A stretch of DNA of 52,428 nucleotides from Gemmataceae bacterium (GTDB lineage: Bacteria; Planctomycetota; Planctomycetia; Gemmatales; Gemmataceae), in NCBI GenBank assembly GCA_009692065.1, contig SHZY01000020.1, positions 1-52,428 on the forward strand, written 5' to 3'. This document shows positions 45,000 to 52,428 of this stretch, in pieces; the stretch's first letter is position 1, and each line of letters opens with the position of its first letter. Both the position numbers and the translations under genes were made by a program. The notes under the pieces were generated by a model, which was not told the DNA's origin, searched no databases, and saw only the letters and a list, made by a program, of their open reading frames with translations.

Positions 45000-46082
45000 A
45001 TGATGCAGGCCTGCAAAATTCTCCTGATGTGTTGCATCGTCGCGATCTCCGCATTTGCCGGCGAACCCAGGCCAACACAGGACTTGCAGCCCCGCACGCT
45101 CATTCTCCCCGCCCGCGACTTGACGCTGGATGAAGTTCTCAAGGAATTGGAAAAACAGACCGGCAATACGGTCGCCGATCTGCGCAGGACTAATCGCGAT
45201 AATCCGAAGCTGACGCTGACGACGAACACGTTCTGGAAAACGCTCGACGCGATCGGCGCGCAAACGAAGATCGGCTTCTCCGCGTATCAAGAGGGCGGCG
45301 GCGTGGCCCTGGTCGATGCGCCTTATCGCCGCCTCACCACCGTTTACCCGAGCGTGTTCCGCATTGCCCTCAAGCGCGTTGCCGTCAGTCGCGATGACGA
45401 GACGCAAACCCATTACGCTAATCTGACGCTCGATGCCGCCTGGGAGCCTCGCTTTCAGCCGCTGTTTCTGAATCTGGAAAGCGCGACGGTGATCGCCGGC
45501 AAGCGCACCGAGAAGCTGGAACGCCAGGCGATGCGCAGCGTGGCCGGGATGGGCGCAACGGAAATCGAACTGCGTCTGCCGGCGCCGGAGCGAGCCGTTC
45601 TGCAAATCGACTCGCTCAAGGGGGAATTAAAGGTGATCGGCGCGCCGAAGATGCTGGAGTTCGCCTTCGAAAAAATCGGCCCCGTCACCCCCAAGGCCCC
45701 GCGCGAGGCCAAATCGCAAGAAGGCGTCAAGGTCAGCGTCACTGAAGTGAAGCAACTTGCTACGCGCTGGACGGTGGACCTGCAGATCGTCAACCCGGCC
45801 GGCGCGATCATCCCGCTGGAGTCGTTCCAGTCGTGGCTCGACAACAATCGCCTATGGCTAACCTGGACCGATCCGCAGACCAAGAAGGTACGAACCCTGG
45901 AACCGGTCGGCGAGACGCAAGAAGGCAACAACCAGACGATGAAGATCCACTTCGATTTCACCGCCCGCGGCAACACGCCCTTGCCGGCCAAAAACGCAGA
46001 CGTCACGCTGCGTTATCGCACGCCGAACCGCGTGGCGGCGTTCACGGTGCCTTTTGGCTTCAAGGATCTTCCACTTCCATGA
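45000..46082 (+). CDS. Secreted protein of unknown function
   Basis: A 360-residue protein; GAGGAA precedes ATGATG and the N-terminus is a signal peptide (CKILLMCCIVAISAFAGEP). Residues 35-105 (LILPARDLTLDEVLKELEKQ TGN, split here; LTLTTNTFWKTLDAIGAQTK) resemble the secretin/TonB short N-terminal domain pattern found in many planctomycete proteins. The rest is beta-rich with no recognised motif. Its last 23 bp overlap the convergent crcB gene. Confidence 0.82.
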   Translation: MMQACKILLMCCIVAISAFAGEPRPTQDLQPRTLILPARDLTLDEVLKELEKQTGNTVADLRRTNRDNPKLTLTTNTFWKTLDAIGAQTKIGFSAYQEGGGVALVDAPYRRLTTVYPSVFRIALKRVAVSRDDETQTHYANLTLDAAWEPRFQPLFLNLESATVIAGKRTEKLERQAMRSVAGMGATEIELRLPAPERAVLQIDSLKGELKVIGAPKMLEFAFEKIGPVTPKAPREAKSQEGVKVSVTEVKQLATRWTVDLQIVNPAGAIIPLESFQSWLDNNRLWLTWTDPQTKKVRTLEPVGETQEGNNQTMKIHFDFTARGNTPLPAKNADVTLRYRTPNRVAAFTVPFGFKDLPLP

Positions 46083-46494
46083 CCGGCGGCTCATGCGGAC
46101 CCTTGGGATAAATCGATTCCATGCCCACGAGCGCGAGCCAGGTGACCAGGCAACCGATGACGACGCTGCCGACGACGTTGAGCAACGCCAGGCCAGGCTG
46201 ATGATGGCGACGAAACAGGTCGACGGTTTCGAGCGTGAAAGTCGAGAACGTTGTGTAGCCGCCACAGAAGCCGACGCCGAGCAGGATCCACCAATGCGGC
46301 AAGCGATTGTGGAACGGCAGCACGAACAAGCCGAGAAGCAGCGAGCCGCTCACATTGATGACGAAGGTGGCGAGCGGGAAATGCTCCGTCCAGCGATGCG
46401 ACGCGATCCAGACGCCGAGCCAGTAACGGGCGTTTGTGCCGACGGCGCCGCCGATGGTCAGCAGGACGATCGGATGCGTGAGGAAGGAAATCAT
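46060..46494 (-). CDS. crcB: Fluoride channel Fluc/CrcB
   Basis: A 144-residue four-helix membrane protein exporting fluoride as a dual-topology dimer. GGAVGTNARYWLG, FVINVSGSLLLGLF and the highly conserved GFCGGYTTFSTFTLE are diagnostic, including the polar TFST track and the central sodium-site region. GAGG precedes the ATG. No fluoride riboswitch is visible: the 65-bp upstream gap is taken up by a family A palindrome. It overlaps the convergent 45000-46082 gene by 23 bp. Confidence 0.95.
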   Translation of the reverse strand: MISFLTHPIVLLTIGGAVGTNARYWLGVWIASHRWTEHFPLATFVINVSGSLLLGLFVLPFHNRLPHWWILLGVGFCGGYTTFSTFTLETVDLFRRHHQPGLALLNVVGSVVIGCLVTWLALVGMESIYPKGPHEPPVMEVEDP

Positions 46495-46510
46495 CGTTGG
46501 CGTGCCTCAT

Positions 46511-46550
46511 TCGTTTAGCGTTCGCGCGGCGCCACGCGAACGCTAAACGA
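46511..46550. repeat. Family A palindrome
   Basis: TCGTTTAGCGTTCGCGCGGC pairs perfectly with GCCACGCGAACGCTAAACGA apart from the centre; the TTC/GAA change is compensated on both arms. It lies between the prenyltransferase-fold gene and crcB. Confidence 0.88.
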
Positions 46551-46559
46551 GGACCGCGG

Positions 46560-47492
46560 TCAATCCGAATACAAGAGCGCCAAACTCCCTAGCCCGTAAA
46601 ACGTGTACTCGACATCGGTCGCCTCGTCCCAGGCCCCACCGAGGAATCCGCCCTCGGGGCGTTCCAGCGATTCCACAAAGTGATACGCTTGGTCCAGGTT
46701 GATACGGCCAAGCGCGCCGAGCTGCGCGAGCGTCCAGCACCCTGTGAAGGTCGAGAGCAAATCGGCGAGCGGAATGCGATCGTTGGCGCGCAGGCCCCCT
46801 TCCATCGACGGCATCTCCGCAAGGTAATCGATCGTCGGCTCGAAGTCGGCTCCAGCCAGATCCACTCTGTTGAGCAGGTGCAGCAAGCCGATGGCCGCCG
46901 CGGTCGGATTGGTGCCGCTGCGGCGCATGGCTGCGACCTCGACGTAGCCGCCGTCCTCACGCCGGCGTGATTCGACGAACCGGAGCACGTCGTCCGGGTT
47001 CGGCAGAGATCGGCCCAGCATCTCGAAGCACAGGCCGACCAGGAAGGTGTGGTAAGTGCTACCCGAGGTCGCGCCGGGTGATTTGTTGTAGCCGTTATCG
47101 CTGGTGCGAAACATCACCAGGGTGTCGGCAACGCGGCTGGGCCAATCGGCGGCGCTATCGGCCAGCACGTCCACGCCGCCGGTCGCCTGCACCAGGGAGC
47201 AGGAATACAGGAACGAAAAAAAATCAACGACGCTCGTCTGGCGGGACAAACAATCGCGCAGGAAACCCGCCGCCCGCACGCCGATTTCCGGGGTCAGGGC
47301 ATCGAGCACCGCCAGTCCGCGCAGGGCAAAGCCGGTGTAGTAGAGATCCGATTCGCCTTCGCGCCCGGAAAACCCGCCATCGGCATTTTGCTTGGATACC
47401 AGATAGACCGCTTGCCGTTCGCGCAGCGACTTGGGAAGGCGTGCAATGCCTTCCGCCAGGCGCGTGGACAGATCTTGCAGGTATTGGCTCAT
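46560..47492 (-). CDS. Prenyltransferase/squalene-oxidase-repeat protein
   Basis: A 310-residue alpha/alpha toroid protein resembling the beta subunit of geranylgeranyl transferase. Repeats of the G-G-(F/Y)-x-G/E-V type recur: YLVSKQNADGGFSGREGESD, FVESRRREDGGYVEVAAMRR, FVESLERPEGGFLGGAWDEA. The zinc-ligand Asp/Cys/His set of true prenyltransferases appears only partly (DATDVEYTFYGL at the end holds Asp), so function is uncertain. Its ATG overlaps the stop of the thioesterase gene as ATGA, indicating coupled translation. Confidence 0.88.
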   Translation of the reverse strand: MSQYLQDLSTRLAEGIARLPKSLRERQAVYLVSKQNADGGFSGREGESDLYYTGFALRGLAVLDALTPEIGVRAAGFLRDCLSRQTSVVDFFSFLYSCSLVQATGGVDVLADSAADWPSRVADTLVMFRTSDNGYNKSPGATSGSTYHTFLVGLCFEMLGRSLPNPDDVLRFVESRRREDGGYVEVAAMRRSGTNPTAAAIGLLHLLNRVDLAGADFEPTIDYLAEMPSMEGGLRANDRIPLADLLSTFTGCWTLAQLGALGRINLDQAYHFVESLERPEGGFLGGAWDEATDVEYTFYGLGSLALLYSD

Positions 47493-47932
47493 GCGGTGTT
47501 TGGGTCCGATTGCAGCCGGGCGGCATAGCTCACCGGAATGGGGATGCCGACGATCTGGTTATCTCGGCTGACGCGCACGCAGCAGGACGCCACTTTGCCC
47601 CGCGCGATGACTGCGCCTCCGCAAGTGAACTCGAAGGAATAAGTCACCGATTTCGTGCCGATGCGCTCGATGCTGACGGCCACGTCGAGCACGTCCTCGA
47701 AGCGGGCCGGGCTGACGTAATCACACGACGCCGACACGCGCGGGAAACCAATCGCCTGGCCTTCCCAGTCGAGCTTTACCGACAAACCCCGGCTGCGCAA
47801 GAACTCACACTCGGCCGATTCCATGAAGCGAAAGAAGTTGGCAAAGTGGACGATGCCGGCCATATCGGTGTCGCCGAATTCGATGCGCCTGGTGGTGCGG
47901 AAAACGGGTTCTTGCGACGAAGGCATGGACAT
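47489..47932 (-). CDS. Acyl-CoA thioesterase (4HBT hotdog fold)
   Basis: A 147-residue hotdog-fold thioesterase. RIEFGDTDMAGIVHFANFFR holds the catalytic Asp of the 4-hydroxybenzoyl-CoA thioesterase/YbgC group (GDTDMAGIVHF), and PARFEDVLDVAVSIERIGTK is the second conserved strand. It hydrolyses an acyl-CoA of unknown chain. Starts at 47932 and 47926 are both possible. It is the first gene of a coupled pair with the prenyltransferase-fold protein. Confidence 0.9.
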   Translation of the reverse strand: MSMPSSQEPVFRTTRRIEFGDTDMAGIVHFANFFRFMESAECEFLRSRGLSVKLDWEGQAIGFPRVSASCDYVSPARFEDVLDVAVSIERIGTKSVTYSFEFTCGGAVIARGKVASCCVRVSRDNQIVGIPIPVSYAARLQSDPNTA

Positions 47933-47968
47933 TAAGGCATTGTATGCAATTGGCGAACGCGGAAGAAC

Positions 47969-48049
47969 CTCACGCAAAGGCGCAAAGGCGCAAAGAAAAC
48001 TGAGCGAGAATGCCGTTCAATCAAATCCATCTTTGCGCCTTTGCGTGAG
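47969..48049. repeat. Family C inverted repeat
   Basis: CTCACGCAAAGGCGCAAAG (47969-47987) pairs perfectly with CTTTGCGCCTTTGCGTGAG (48031-48049); the left arm is extended by a tandem GGCGCAAAG. It lies between the divergent thioesterase and threonine synthase genes. Confidence 0.85.
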
Positions 48050-48099
48050 ATTCACGCTTTCCATAACATTCCCGGAACGACAAAGACGAGGACCGCACC

Positions 48100-49320
48100 A
48101 TGTTCGTCACGCACCTGGAATCGACGATCGACGGCACGCGCTTCGACGCCGATCGCGTCTGGACCGTGCACCAGGGCCGGCCGCTCTGGGTGCGTTACGA
48201 TCTCGCGGCTGTCAAGAACGCGGTGAAGCCGAGTGATTTCGGGTCGCGCGTCAATTCGCTGTGGCGCTATCAGGAGTTGCTGCCGCTGCCAAAGGGTGTC
48301 GAGCCAGTGACCCTGGGAGAAGGCATGTCGCCGCTGCTAGCTTGCCCGCGGCTCGGCAAAGCACTGGGACTCTCGCGTTTGTACATCAAGGACGAATCGC
48401 AACTCCCGACCGGCAGCTTCAAGAGCCGAGGCATGGCCGCCGCGGTCAGCATGGCGAAGCATCTGGGCCTGAAGCGTCTCGCCGTGCCGACGGCCGGCAA
48501 TGCCGGCGGCGCCCTTGCGGCCTACGGCGCACGCGCTGGCATGGAGGTCTTCATCTTCATGCCCGACGACACCCCATTCATCAACCAGCTCGAAGCCTAC
48601 CTGTGCGGCGCCAAGGTCTTTCTCGTCAACGGCCTCATCAACGACTGCGGCAAGATCGTCCGCGAAGGAACCGACAAGCTCGGCTGGTTCGACATGTCCA
48701 CCTTGAAAGAGCCTTATCGTCTCGAAGGCAAAAAGACGATGGGCCTGGAGATCGCCGAGCAGTTCGCCTGGAAGCTGCCCGACGTCATCCTCTACCCGAC
48801 CGGCGGCGGCACCGGGCTCATCGGCATGTGGAAGGCGTTTCACGAACTGCAAACGCTCGATTGGCTCAAAGCGCCGAAGCTGCCGCGGCTCGTGAGCTGC
48901 CAGAGCGACGGCTGTGCGCCAATCGTTCGCGCCTTTGAAAAAGGGGAACGCTTCGCCGCGTTGTTTCCCAATGCGAACACCGTCGCCAGCGGCTTGCGGG
49001 TGCCGATGGCGGTCGGCGATTTCATGATGCTGGACGCGATCAAGGCATCGGGCGGCTGCGCGATCGCCGGGCGCGAGGAGACCATTGTGCCATGGATGCG
49101 CCGCGCCGCATCGCTCGAAGGCATCGCGATCTGTCCGGAAACGGCCGTCTGTTTCGATGCGCTCGAGAAGTTGATCTGCGATGGACGCATCGGGCGCGAT
49201 GAAGAGATCGTCGTTTTCAACACCGGGGCGGCGCAGAAGTACATCGAAGCGGTGAAGCTGGAGTTGCCGCGGATTGATAAGAATCAGACGGTGGATTACG
49301 ACAAGCTGGTTCACGTTTAG
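48100..49320 (+). CDS. thrC: Threonine synthase
   Basis: A 406-residue PLP enzyme making threonine from phosphohomoserine. The PLP lysine lies in TGSFKSRG (about residue 108), the phosphate-binding loop is YPTGGGTGLIG (about 228-238), and TLGEGMSPLLACP is the typical N-terminal substrate loop. The length and this loop fit the threonine synthase class and not threonine dehydratase. GAGG lies upstream of the ATG. The final codons GTT-TAG fall inside a family A palindrome, so the repeat provides the stop. Confidence 0.93.
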   Translation: MFVTHLESTIDGTRFDADRVWTVHQGRPLWVRYDLAAVKNAVKPSDFGSRVNSLWRYQELLPLPKGVEPVTLGEGMSPLLACPRLGKALGLSRLYIKDESQLPTGSFKSRGMAAAVSMAKHLGLKRLAVPTAGNAGGALAAYGARAGMEVFIFMPDDTPFINQLEAYLCGAKVFLVNGLINDCGKIVREGTDKLGWFDMSTLKEPYRLEGKKTMGLEIAEQFAWKLPDVILYPTGGGTGLIGMWKAFHELQTLDWLKAPKLPRLVSCQSDGCAPIVRAFEKGERFAALFPNANTVASGLRVPMAVGDFMMLDAIKASGGCAIAGREETIVPWMRRAASLEGIAICPETAVCFDALEKLICDGRIGRDEEIVVFNTGAAQKYIEAVKLELPRIDKNQTVDYDKLVHV

Positions 49321-49350
49321 CGCCCGCGTGACGTCTGCGGGCGCTAAACG
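49314..49350. repeat. Family A palindrome overlapping the thrC stop codon
   Basis: CGTTTAGCGCCCGCGTGACG pairs with TCTGCGGGCGCTAAACG. The TTTAG of its left arm contains the thrC stop TAG (49318-49320). It also separates thrC from the convergent gene ending at 49361. Confidence 0.88.
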
Positions 49351-49360
49351 GGGAACTGGG

Positions 49361-49870
49361 TTACTTTTGCAAGGGGACGGCCGGAGGTGCGGGCGCTGGC
49401 TCCTCGACCGGATCCCCATTGAAGTTCGGCGGGCACATTTTACCCATCAAGGCGGGCGGATTATTCTCCTGCGGACGCGGATTGACTGGCACCATTTCTC
49501 CCATGACGCAGACCGGTGGAAACAGCCAATTCTGAACTTGGTCAATGGGGTTCACAAAGCGCACCCCGCCATTCCCATTGCCGCGCACACTGGCCGCCGC
49601 GAAGGCGTCGAAGGTAAGCAGGCTGAACAGGGCCGCGACGACAGCCGCGGCCGCGCCACCAAGAAGGGCGAGGCGACGCTTGACAGCACGCCAGCCGACG
49701 GGGCAGTCCTTGGTCATCATGGTGCCGTCGGCGCGCTGGTAGAAGCGCACGCACAGGTGGCCTTCGTGTTCGAGGATGACGGCTTCCGCCTCGGTTTGCG
49801 ACATTTCGGAAAGATTGTAGACGTGCAGTGAGCACTGCCCGCAGAAACGGGAGGTGTCGTCGCCGGCCAT
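49361..49870 (-). CDS. Cysteine-rich N-terminal membrane protein, main frame after TGA
   Basis: A 169-residue frame. The N-terminal part (DDTSRFCGQCSLHVYNLSEM; EGHLCVRFYQRADGTMMTKD) is a conserved cysteine-containing module found in planctomycete and other bacterial envelope proteins. One membrane helix (LALLGGAAAAVVAALFSLLT) lies at about residues 67-87, and the C-terminus is Pro/Asn-rich. The natural start is probably at 49939: that ATG has AAAGG upstream, and its 20 codons lead in frame to a TGA (49877-49879) and then to this frame. The ATG at 49870 alone would give a slightly shortened protein. Confidence 0.7.
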   Translation of the reverse strand: MAGDDTSRFCGQCSLHVYNLSEMSQTEAEAVILEHEGHLCVRFYQRADGTMMTKDCPVGWRAVKRRLALLGGAAAAVVAALFSLLTFDAFAAASVRGNGNGGVRFVNPIDQVQNWLFPPVCVMGEMVPVNPRPQENNPPALMGKMCPPNFNGDPVEEPAPAPPAVPLQK

Positions 49871-49939
49871 GCCGTCTCAGGATGCGGTGCAGGGGGACGC
49901 GACCTTGACCAGGGCAAGCTGGATCTTGGTGGTGCTCAT
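49871..49939 (-). other. Probable true 5' end of the 49361 gene, cut by TGA
   Basis: From the ATG at 49939 the frame reads MSTTKIQLALVKVASPCTAS, then TGA at 49877-49879, then DG and the main frame. In homologues I recall, SPC is followed by a short run and W-D-x-M-x-G-D, so the TGA stands where Trp (TGG) is expected. A single G-to-A change would explain it. Confidence 0.65.
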
Positions 49940-50014
49940 ACTCGGCCTTTCCGAAAGCGGCTCGTGGCCTACAAGGAATAGACGGCGGATGGTCCCAAAT
50001 GGTTTTGCAGATTT

Positions 50015-50052
50015 CGTTTAGCGCCAGCATGGGGCCGCGCGGGCGCTAAACG
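50015..50052. repeat. Family A palindrome
   Basis: CGTTTAGCGCCAGCATGGGG pairs with CCGCGCGGGCGCTAAACG, with a few mismatches. It lies between the esterase and the 49361 gene. Confidence 0.82.
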
Positions 50053-50062
50053 GGGAGACGGA

Positions 50063-50944
50063 TCAATCCGCCTTCGCTATCGGCGTGTCGCGCCAGAGCC
50101 AGCGCATCGAGTCGGGCAGGATGGCGCCGCCGTGCTTGCCGTTGTGGGCCCCGTCGCCCCAGACGGTCTTATAATCGTACTTTTTGAACTTGAGCGACGA
50201 TTCCATTTGCAGATTGCCCAGCCACCAGTTGCCGTGCTCGTTGTTGAGATCGTTCGAGCCGTCCTGCAGGAAGACGCGGATGTTCTTGTTGGGCGTTTTG
50301 CGGATCATGCCGGGATAGCGATCTCCCCCACGGATATTGGCGAAGCTGCCGATGTGGCTCAGCACCTTGCTGAACATGTCGGGCCGTTCCCAGGCGACCG
50401 TGAAGGCGCAGATGCCGCCGGACGACGCGCCGCAGATGCCGCGAGCCGCGGCGTCCTTACGCAAGTTGTATTTCTGGCCGACGTGCGGCAAGATTTCCTT
50501 ATCAAGCATCTCCGAATATTGCGGCGACAACGAGTCATACTCGAAGCTGCGATTGCTGGCGGGTTTCTTCTTGCCATCGACTTTGTCGGGAAAGACGCCC
50601 GGATTGATGAAGATGCCGATCATCACCGGGATTTCCTTCTTGTGGATCAGGTTGTCCATGACGATGGTGGAGCGGTACTGCCCCTTGGGATTCTGATAGC
50701 CGCCGCCGTCCTGGAAGACCATGACGCAGGCGGGTACTTTGGGGTCATACTGTTTGGGGACGTAAACCCAGCAATCGCGGGTGGTGTGAGCGAAGACCTT
50801 GCTCTCCCACTTGAACGTGGTGACGTCGCCCTTCGGGACGCCCGATTGCTCTTTGGAGTCCGGGCCGAGTTCGTAGTCGTCCTTGGCCTGGACGGCGGCG
50901 ATGATGACGGCGAAACAGGCGAAGGTTGCGAAGAAGCGTTTCAT
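50063..50944 (-). CDS. Secreted esterase of the Fes/IroE/antigen-85-like type
   Basis: A 293-residue alpha/beta hydrolase with a signal peptide (FFATFACFAVIIAAVQA). VPACVMVFQDGGGYQNPKGQ is the oxyanion-hole region, and the nucleophile elbow GASSGG (G-x-S-x-G) is at about residue 171; a C-terminal His is available in DGAHNGKHGG. The pattern fits the putative esterase family (PF00756) that includes enterochelin esterases and feruloyl esterases. AAAGG precedes the ATG. Substrate is unknown; periplasmic location is inferred. Confidence 0.9.
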   Translation of the reverse strand: MKRFFATFACFAVIIAAVQAKDDYELGPDSKEQSGVPKGDVTTFKWESKVFAHTTRDCWVYVPKQYDPKVPACVMVFQDGGGYQNPKGQYRSTIVMDNLIHKKEIPVMIGIFINPGVFPDKVDGKKKPASNRSFEYDSLSPQYSEMLDKEILPHVGQKYNLRKDAAARGICGASSGGICAFTVAWERPDMFSKVLSHIGSFANIRGGDRYPGMIRKTPNKNIRVFLQDGSNDLNNEHGNWWLGNLQMESSLKFKKYDYKTVWGDGAHNGKHGGAILPDSMRWLWRDTPIAKAD

Positions 50945-50964
50945 GGTGGAGTACCTTTCGTGAA

Positions 50965-50993
50965 TTTCTCCCCTCCGGGGGAGAGGGGAGAAA
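50965..50993. repeat. Family G hairpin (intergenic)
   Basis: TTTCTCCCCTC pairs with GAGGGGAGAAA. It shares its core (CTCCCCTCCGGGGGAGAGGG) with the two 45-bp units inside the SDR gene, but lacks their CCCTCACCCCC end. It lies between the PQQ-like and esterase genes. Confidence 0.75.
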
Positions 50994-50996
50994 AAA

Positions 50997-51827
50997 TTAT
51001 TTCGCTAACGACACGCAAATCAATTCCTTATCATTCCGCGCGAACACACACTGCTGGGCGAACGCCGGATGGCTCCAGCAGACATCGCGACCAAAGGCCT
51101 TGCTGGTCGGCGTCTGCATCTGCCAGCGGCTGATCTCTTCATAGCCCTTGGGGCTGAGCTTGGCGATGATGAGATGCCCGGTTTCCGCGACGATGAAGAA
51201 GCGGTCCTCGTGCTTGACGAGGTGGGCGGTACCGCTCTGGGCCTCTTCCCCGACGACTGGCTTGTGCGATTCCCACTTGCGCTCGCCCGTCTTCATGTCG
51301 ACGCAGCGCAGTTCGCCGTCGGTGCAAACGCCGTAGATGTGGCCATTCTCCAGGAACGGCGTGTTGTTGATCGGGTAGACGGAGCTATCGCGATTGCCTT
51401 TCCACACCTGCCTGGCGCCGGGCTTGTCGCCATCGAGTTTGAAAAGTCCCCCCTTGCGCTGCCAGGCGCCAAGGAAGAGGTCGCCGTTGAGAACGCGCGG
51501 GGCCATGATCGAGGTGCCGTTGACGGTTTCCTGTTTGATCGACCAGTAGAGCTTGCCGGTTTGAGGATCGAGCCCGTTGATCGATTCGGGATGCCAGATG
51601 AGAAGCTGCCTGGCACCGCCGGCCTCGACGATCGTGGGCGGACTGTAGCCAGGCTCACCGGCGGAGAGTGCCTTCCACAGTTCCTTGCCGGTCTTCTTAT
51701 CGAATGCGACGACGACGCTGCCTTCGCCGCCGACCAGGCAGATAAGGCGTTCGCCATCAATGAGCGGATGGGCGGCGAAGCCCCAGAGCGGAGTCTTGGC
51801 GCCGTATTCCTTCTTGAAATCCAGCGA
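50997..51827 (-). pseudogene. PQQ-like propeller protein, C-terminal part beyond TAG
   Basis: This stretch continues the frame of the next entry without a shift: SLDFKKEYGAKTPLWGFAAH, then blades FDKKTGKELWKALSAGEPGY and LDPQTGKLYWSIKQETVNGT, to the stop at 50997. Only one ATG (51506) is available inside, lacking a signal peptide, so it cannot be exported if made alone. It belongs to the same gene as 51828-52409, which is split by TAG at 51828-51830. Confidence 0.8.
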
Positions 51828-52409
51828 CTATTGGATCTTGCCGGTTTTCGCGTCGAAGCAGATGAGATCGCCCTCGGCGCCGAGCGTGTAGACCTTACCG
51901 GCATCAACGACCGGCGTGCAGCGCGGGCCGTTGGGGTAGGACATGGTGTAGGTGGCTGGATAATCGTGCATCCATTTCTGCTGACCGATCTTGACGTCGA
52001 TGCACTGGACGCGTTCCTTGCCGACGAATTTCTTGCGTTTGAAGTTGTCGTCTTGCAAATCGGTATCGGAAACGAAATCGGTGACGAAGACGAGACCGTC
52101 GGCGACTGCGGGACCGGAGTAGCCGTTGGAAACTTTGGCGCGCCAGGCAACCTTGAGGCCATCCTTGGGAAAGGTGTCAAGGATGCCTTTTTCGCGCCAG
52201 ACGTTGTCCCGCTTCGGGCCCATCCATTGCGGCCAATCGTCGGCGCCGGCGGCGGAAATTGCGGTTGCTGCGATTAACAAGTGCTTGTCGGAAAAGCGGG
52301 AAAACCAGAAAACAATCGTTGTTTTTGCTACATCTTTCTCTCGAAGATCAACGTCGAAGAATGAGTGACGTGCGAGAATTCGCGGATTTATCGCGAATTC
52401 CGCCTTCAT
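51828..52409 (-). CDS. PQQ-like propeller protein, N-terminal part cut by TAG
   Basis: The frame holds the typical ADDWPQWMGPKRDNVWREKG opening and the first two or three blades (VQCIDVKIGQQKWMHDYPAT; LICFDAKTGKIQ) and then meets TAG at 51828-51830. The repeat pattern FDAKTGKIQ-W-SLDF predicts Trp at that place, so TGG to TAG is likely. The start is uncertain: the ATG at 52409 puts about 35 residues before the hydrophobic segment LLIAATAISAAGA, and the window ends 19 bp upstream. As annotated, only about 190 residues of a roughly 470-residue protein would be made. Confidence 0.75.
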   Translation of the reverse strand: MKAEFAINPRILARHSFFDVDLREKDVAKTTIVFWFSRFSDKHLLIAATAISAAGADDWPQWMGPKRDNVWREKGILDTFPKDGLKVAWRAKVSNGYSGPAVADGLVFVTDFVSDTDLQDDNFKRKKFVGKERVQCIDVKIGQQKWMHDYPATYTMSYPNGPRCTPVVDAGKVYTLGAEGDLICFDAKTGKIQ

Positions 52410-52428
52410 CTTCGAGGGAATTTGCCAT

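Noticed and set aside
46495-46559. Fluoride riboswitch upstream of crcB.
   Set aside because: The gap is 65 bp and is almost wholly a family A palindrome; the conserved riboswitch core is not seen.

Overview
The window is about 52 kb of GC-rich DNA from the Planctomycetota, most likely a Gemmata-like member of the Gemmatales. That placement rests on protein families: a DUF1549/DUF1553 cytochrome-like protein, a PVC-type membrane-bound dehydrogenase with C-terminal CxxCH, a BBP7 outer-membrane barrel, a TAT-exported Gfo/Idh/MocA oxidoreductase, a tricorn-type protease, several PQQ-like propellers, HEAT proteins, and the squalene pair HpnC/HpnD. I saw no rRNA, tRNA, CRISPR array or complete insertion sequence. 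The first 56 bases look like the start of a transposase gene.

Layout. 1-8 kb: transposase edge, DUF6584-like protein, DUF1549/DUF1553 protein, Ser/Thr kinase, a release-factor-like/dual-specificity phosphatase pair, and a Gfo/Idh/MocA protein. 8-12 kb: parvulin, GNAT, apt-hisI-hisG, lipoprotein. 12-21 kb: large secreted proteins (PVC dehydrogenase, tricorn protease), HEAT/TPR protein, EF-hand protein, VCBS protein. 21-25 kb: two cupredoxin-like paralogues (one broken, with a 237-bp tandem duplication) and BBP7. 25-29.5 kb: a decayed stretch (truncated coiled-coil gene, multiply broken HEAT membrane protein, an unidentified remnant) beside DUF2007, double-HMA and thioredoxin-fold genes. 29.5-34 kb: secreted proteins. 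34-38 kb: hpnC-hpnD and a BlaI/M56 regulatory pair with a readable promoter/operator. 38-49 kb: parvulin, glutamate dehydrogenase, SDR, HEAT/propeller protein, KASIII, CrcB, prenyltransferase-fold protein, thioesterase, threonine synthase. 49-52 kb: small cytosol-to-envelope protein, esterase, PQQ-like protein.

Two features stand out. First, the spaces between genes are filled with palindromes. The main family (arm GTTTAGCGCCCGC, with a sister arm GCCGCTTGCGGCTTAGCG) occurs about 17 times, roughly once per 3 kb, often between convergent genes, and at least six other palindrome families are also present. One family sits twice, in frame, inside the SDR gene as an identical 15-residue peptide; another element supplies the stop codon of threonine synthase. 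Second, at least five genes carry a single-base lesion whose downstream coding sense is intact: kinase TAG, PQQ protein TAG, a TGA in the 49-kb protein, a cupredoxin frameshift at a copper ligand, and a HEAT gene with two frameshifts and a TGA. These are either recent pseudogenes or consensus errors; raw reads would decide.

Functionally the window mixes housekeeping metabolism (purine salvage, histidine, threonine, fatty acid initiation, squalene for hopanoids) with envelope and periplasmic proteins typical of planctomycetes. Clear co-transcription units are hpnC-hpnD (ATGA overlap), thioesterase-prenyltransferase (ATGA overlap), blaI-M56 (1 nt apart), the release factor/phosphatase pair, and the cupredoxin pair.
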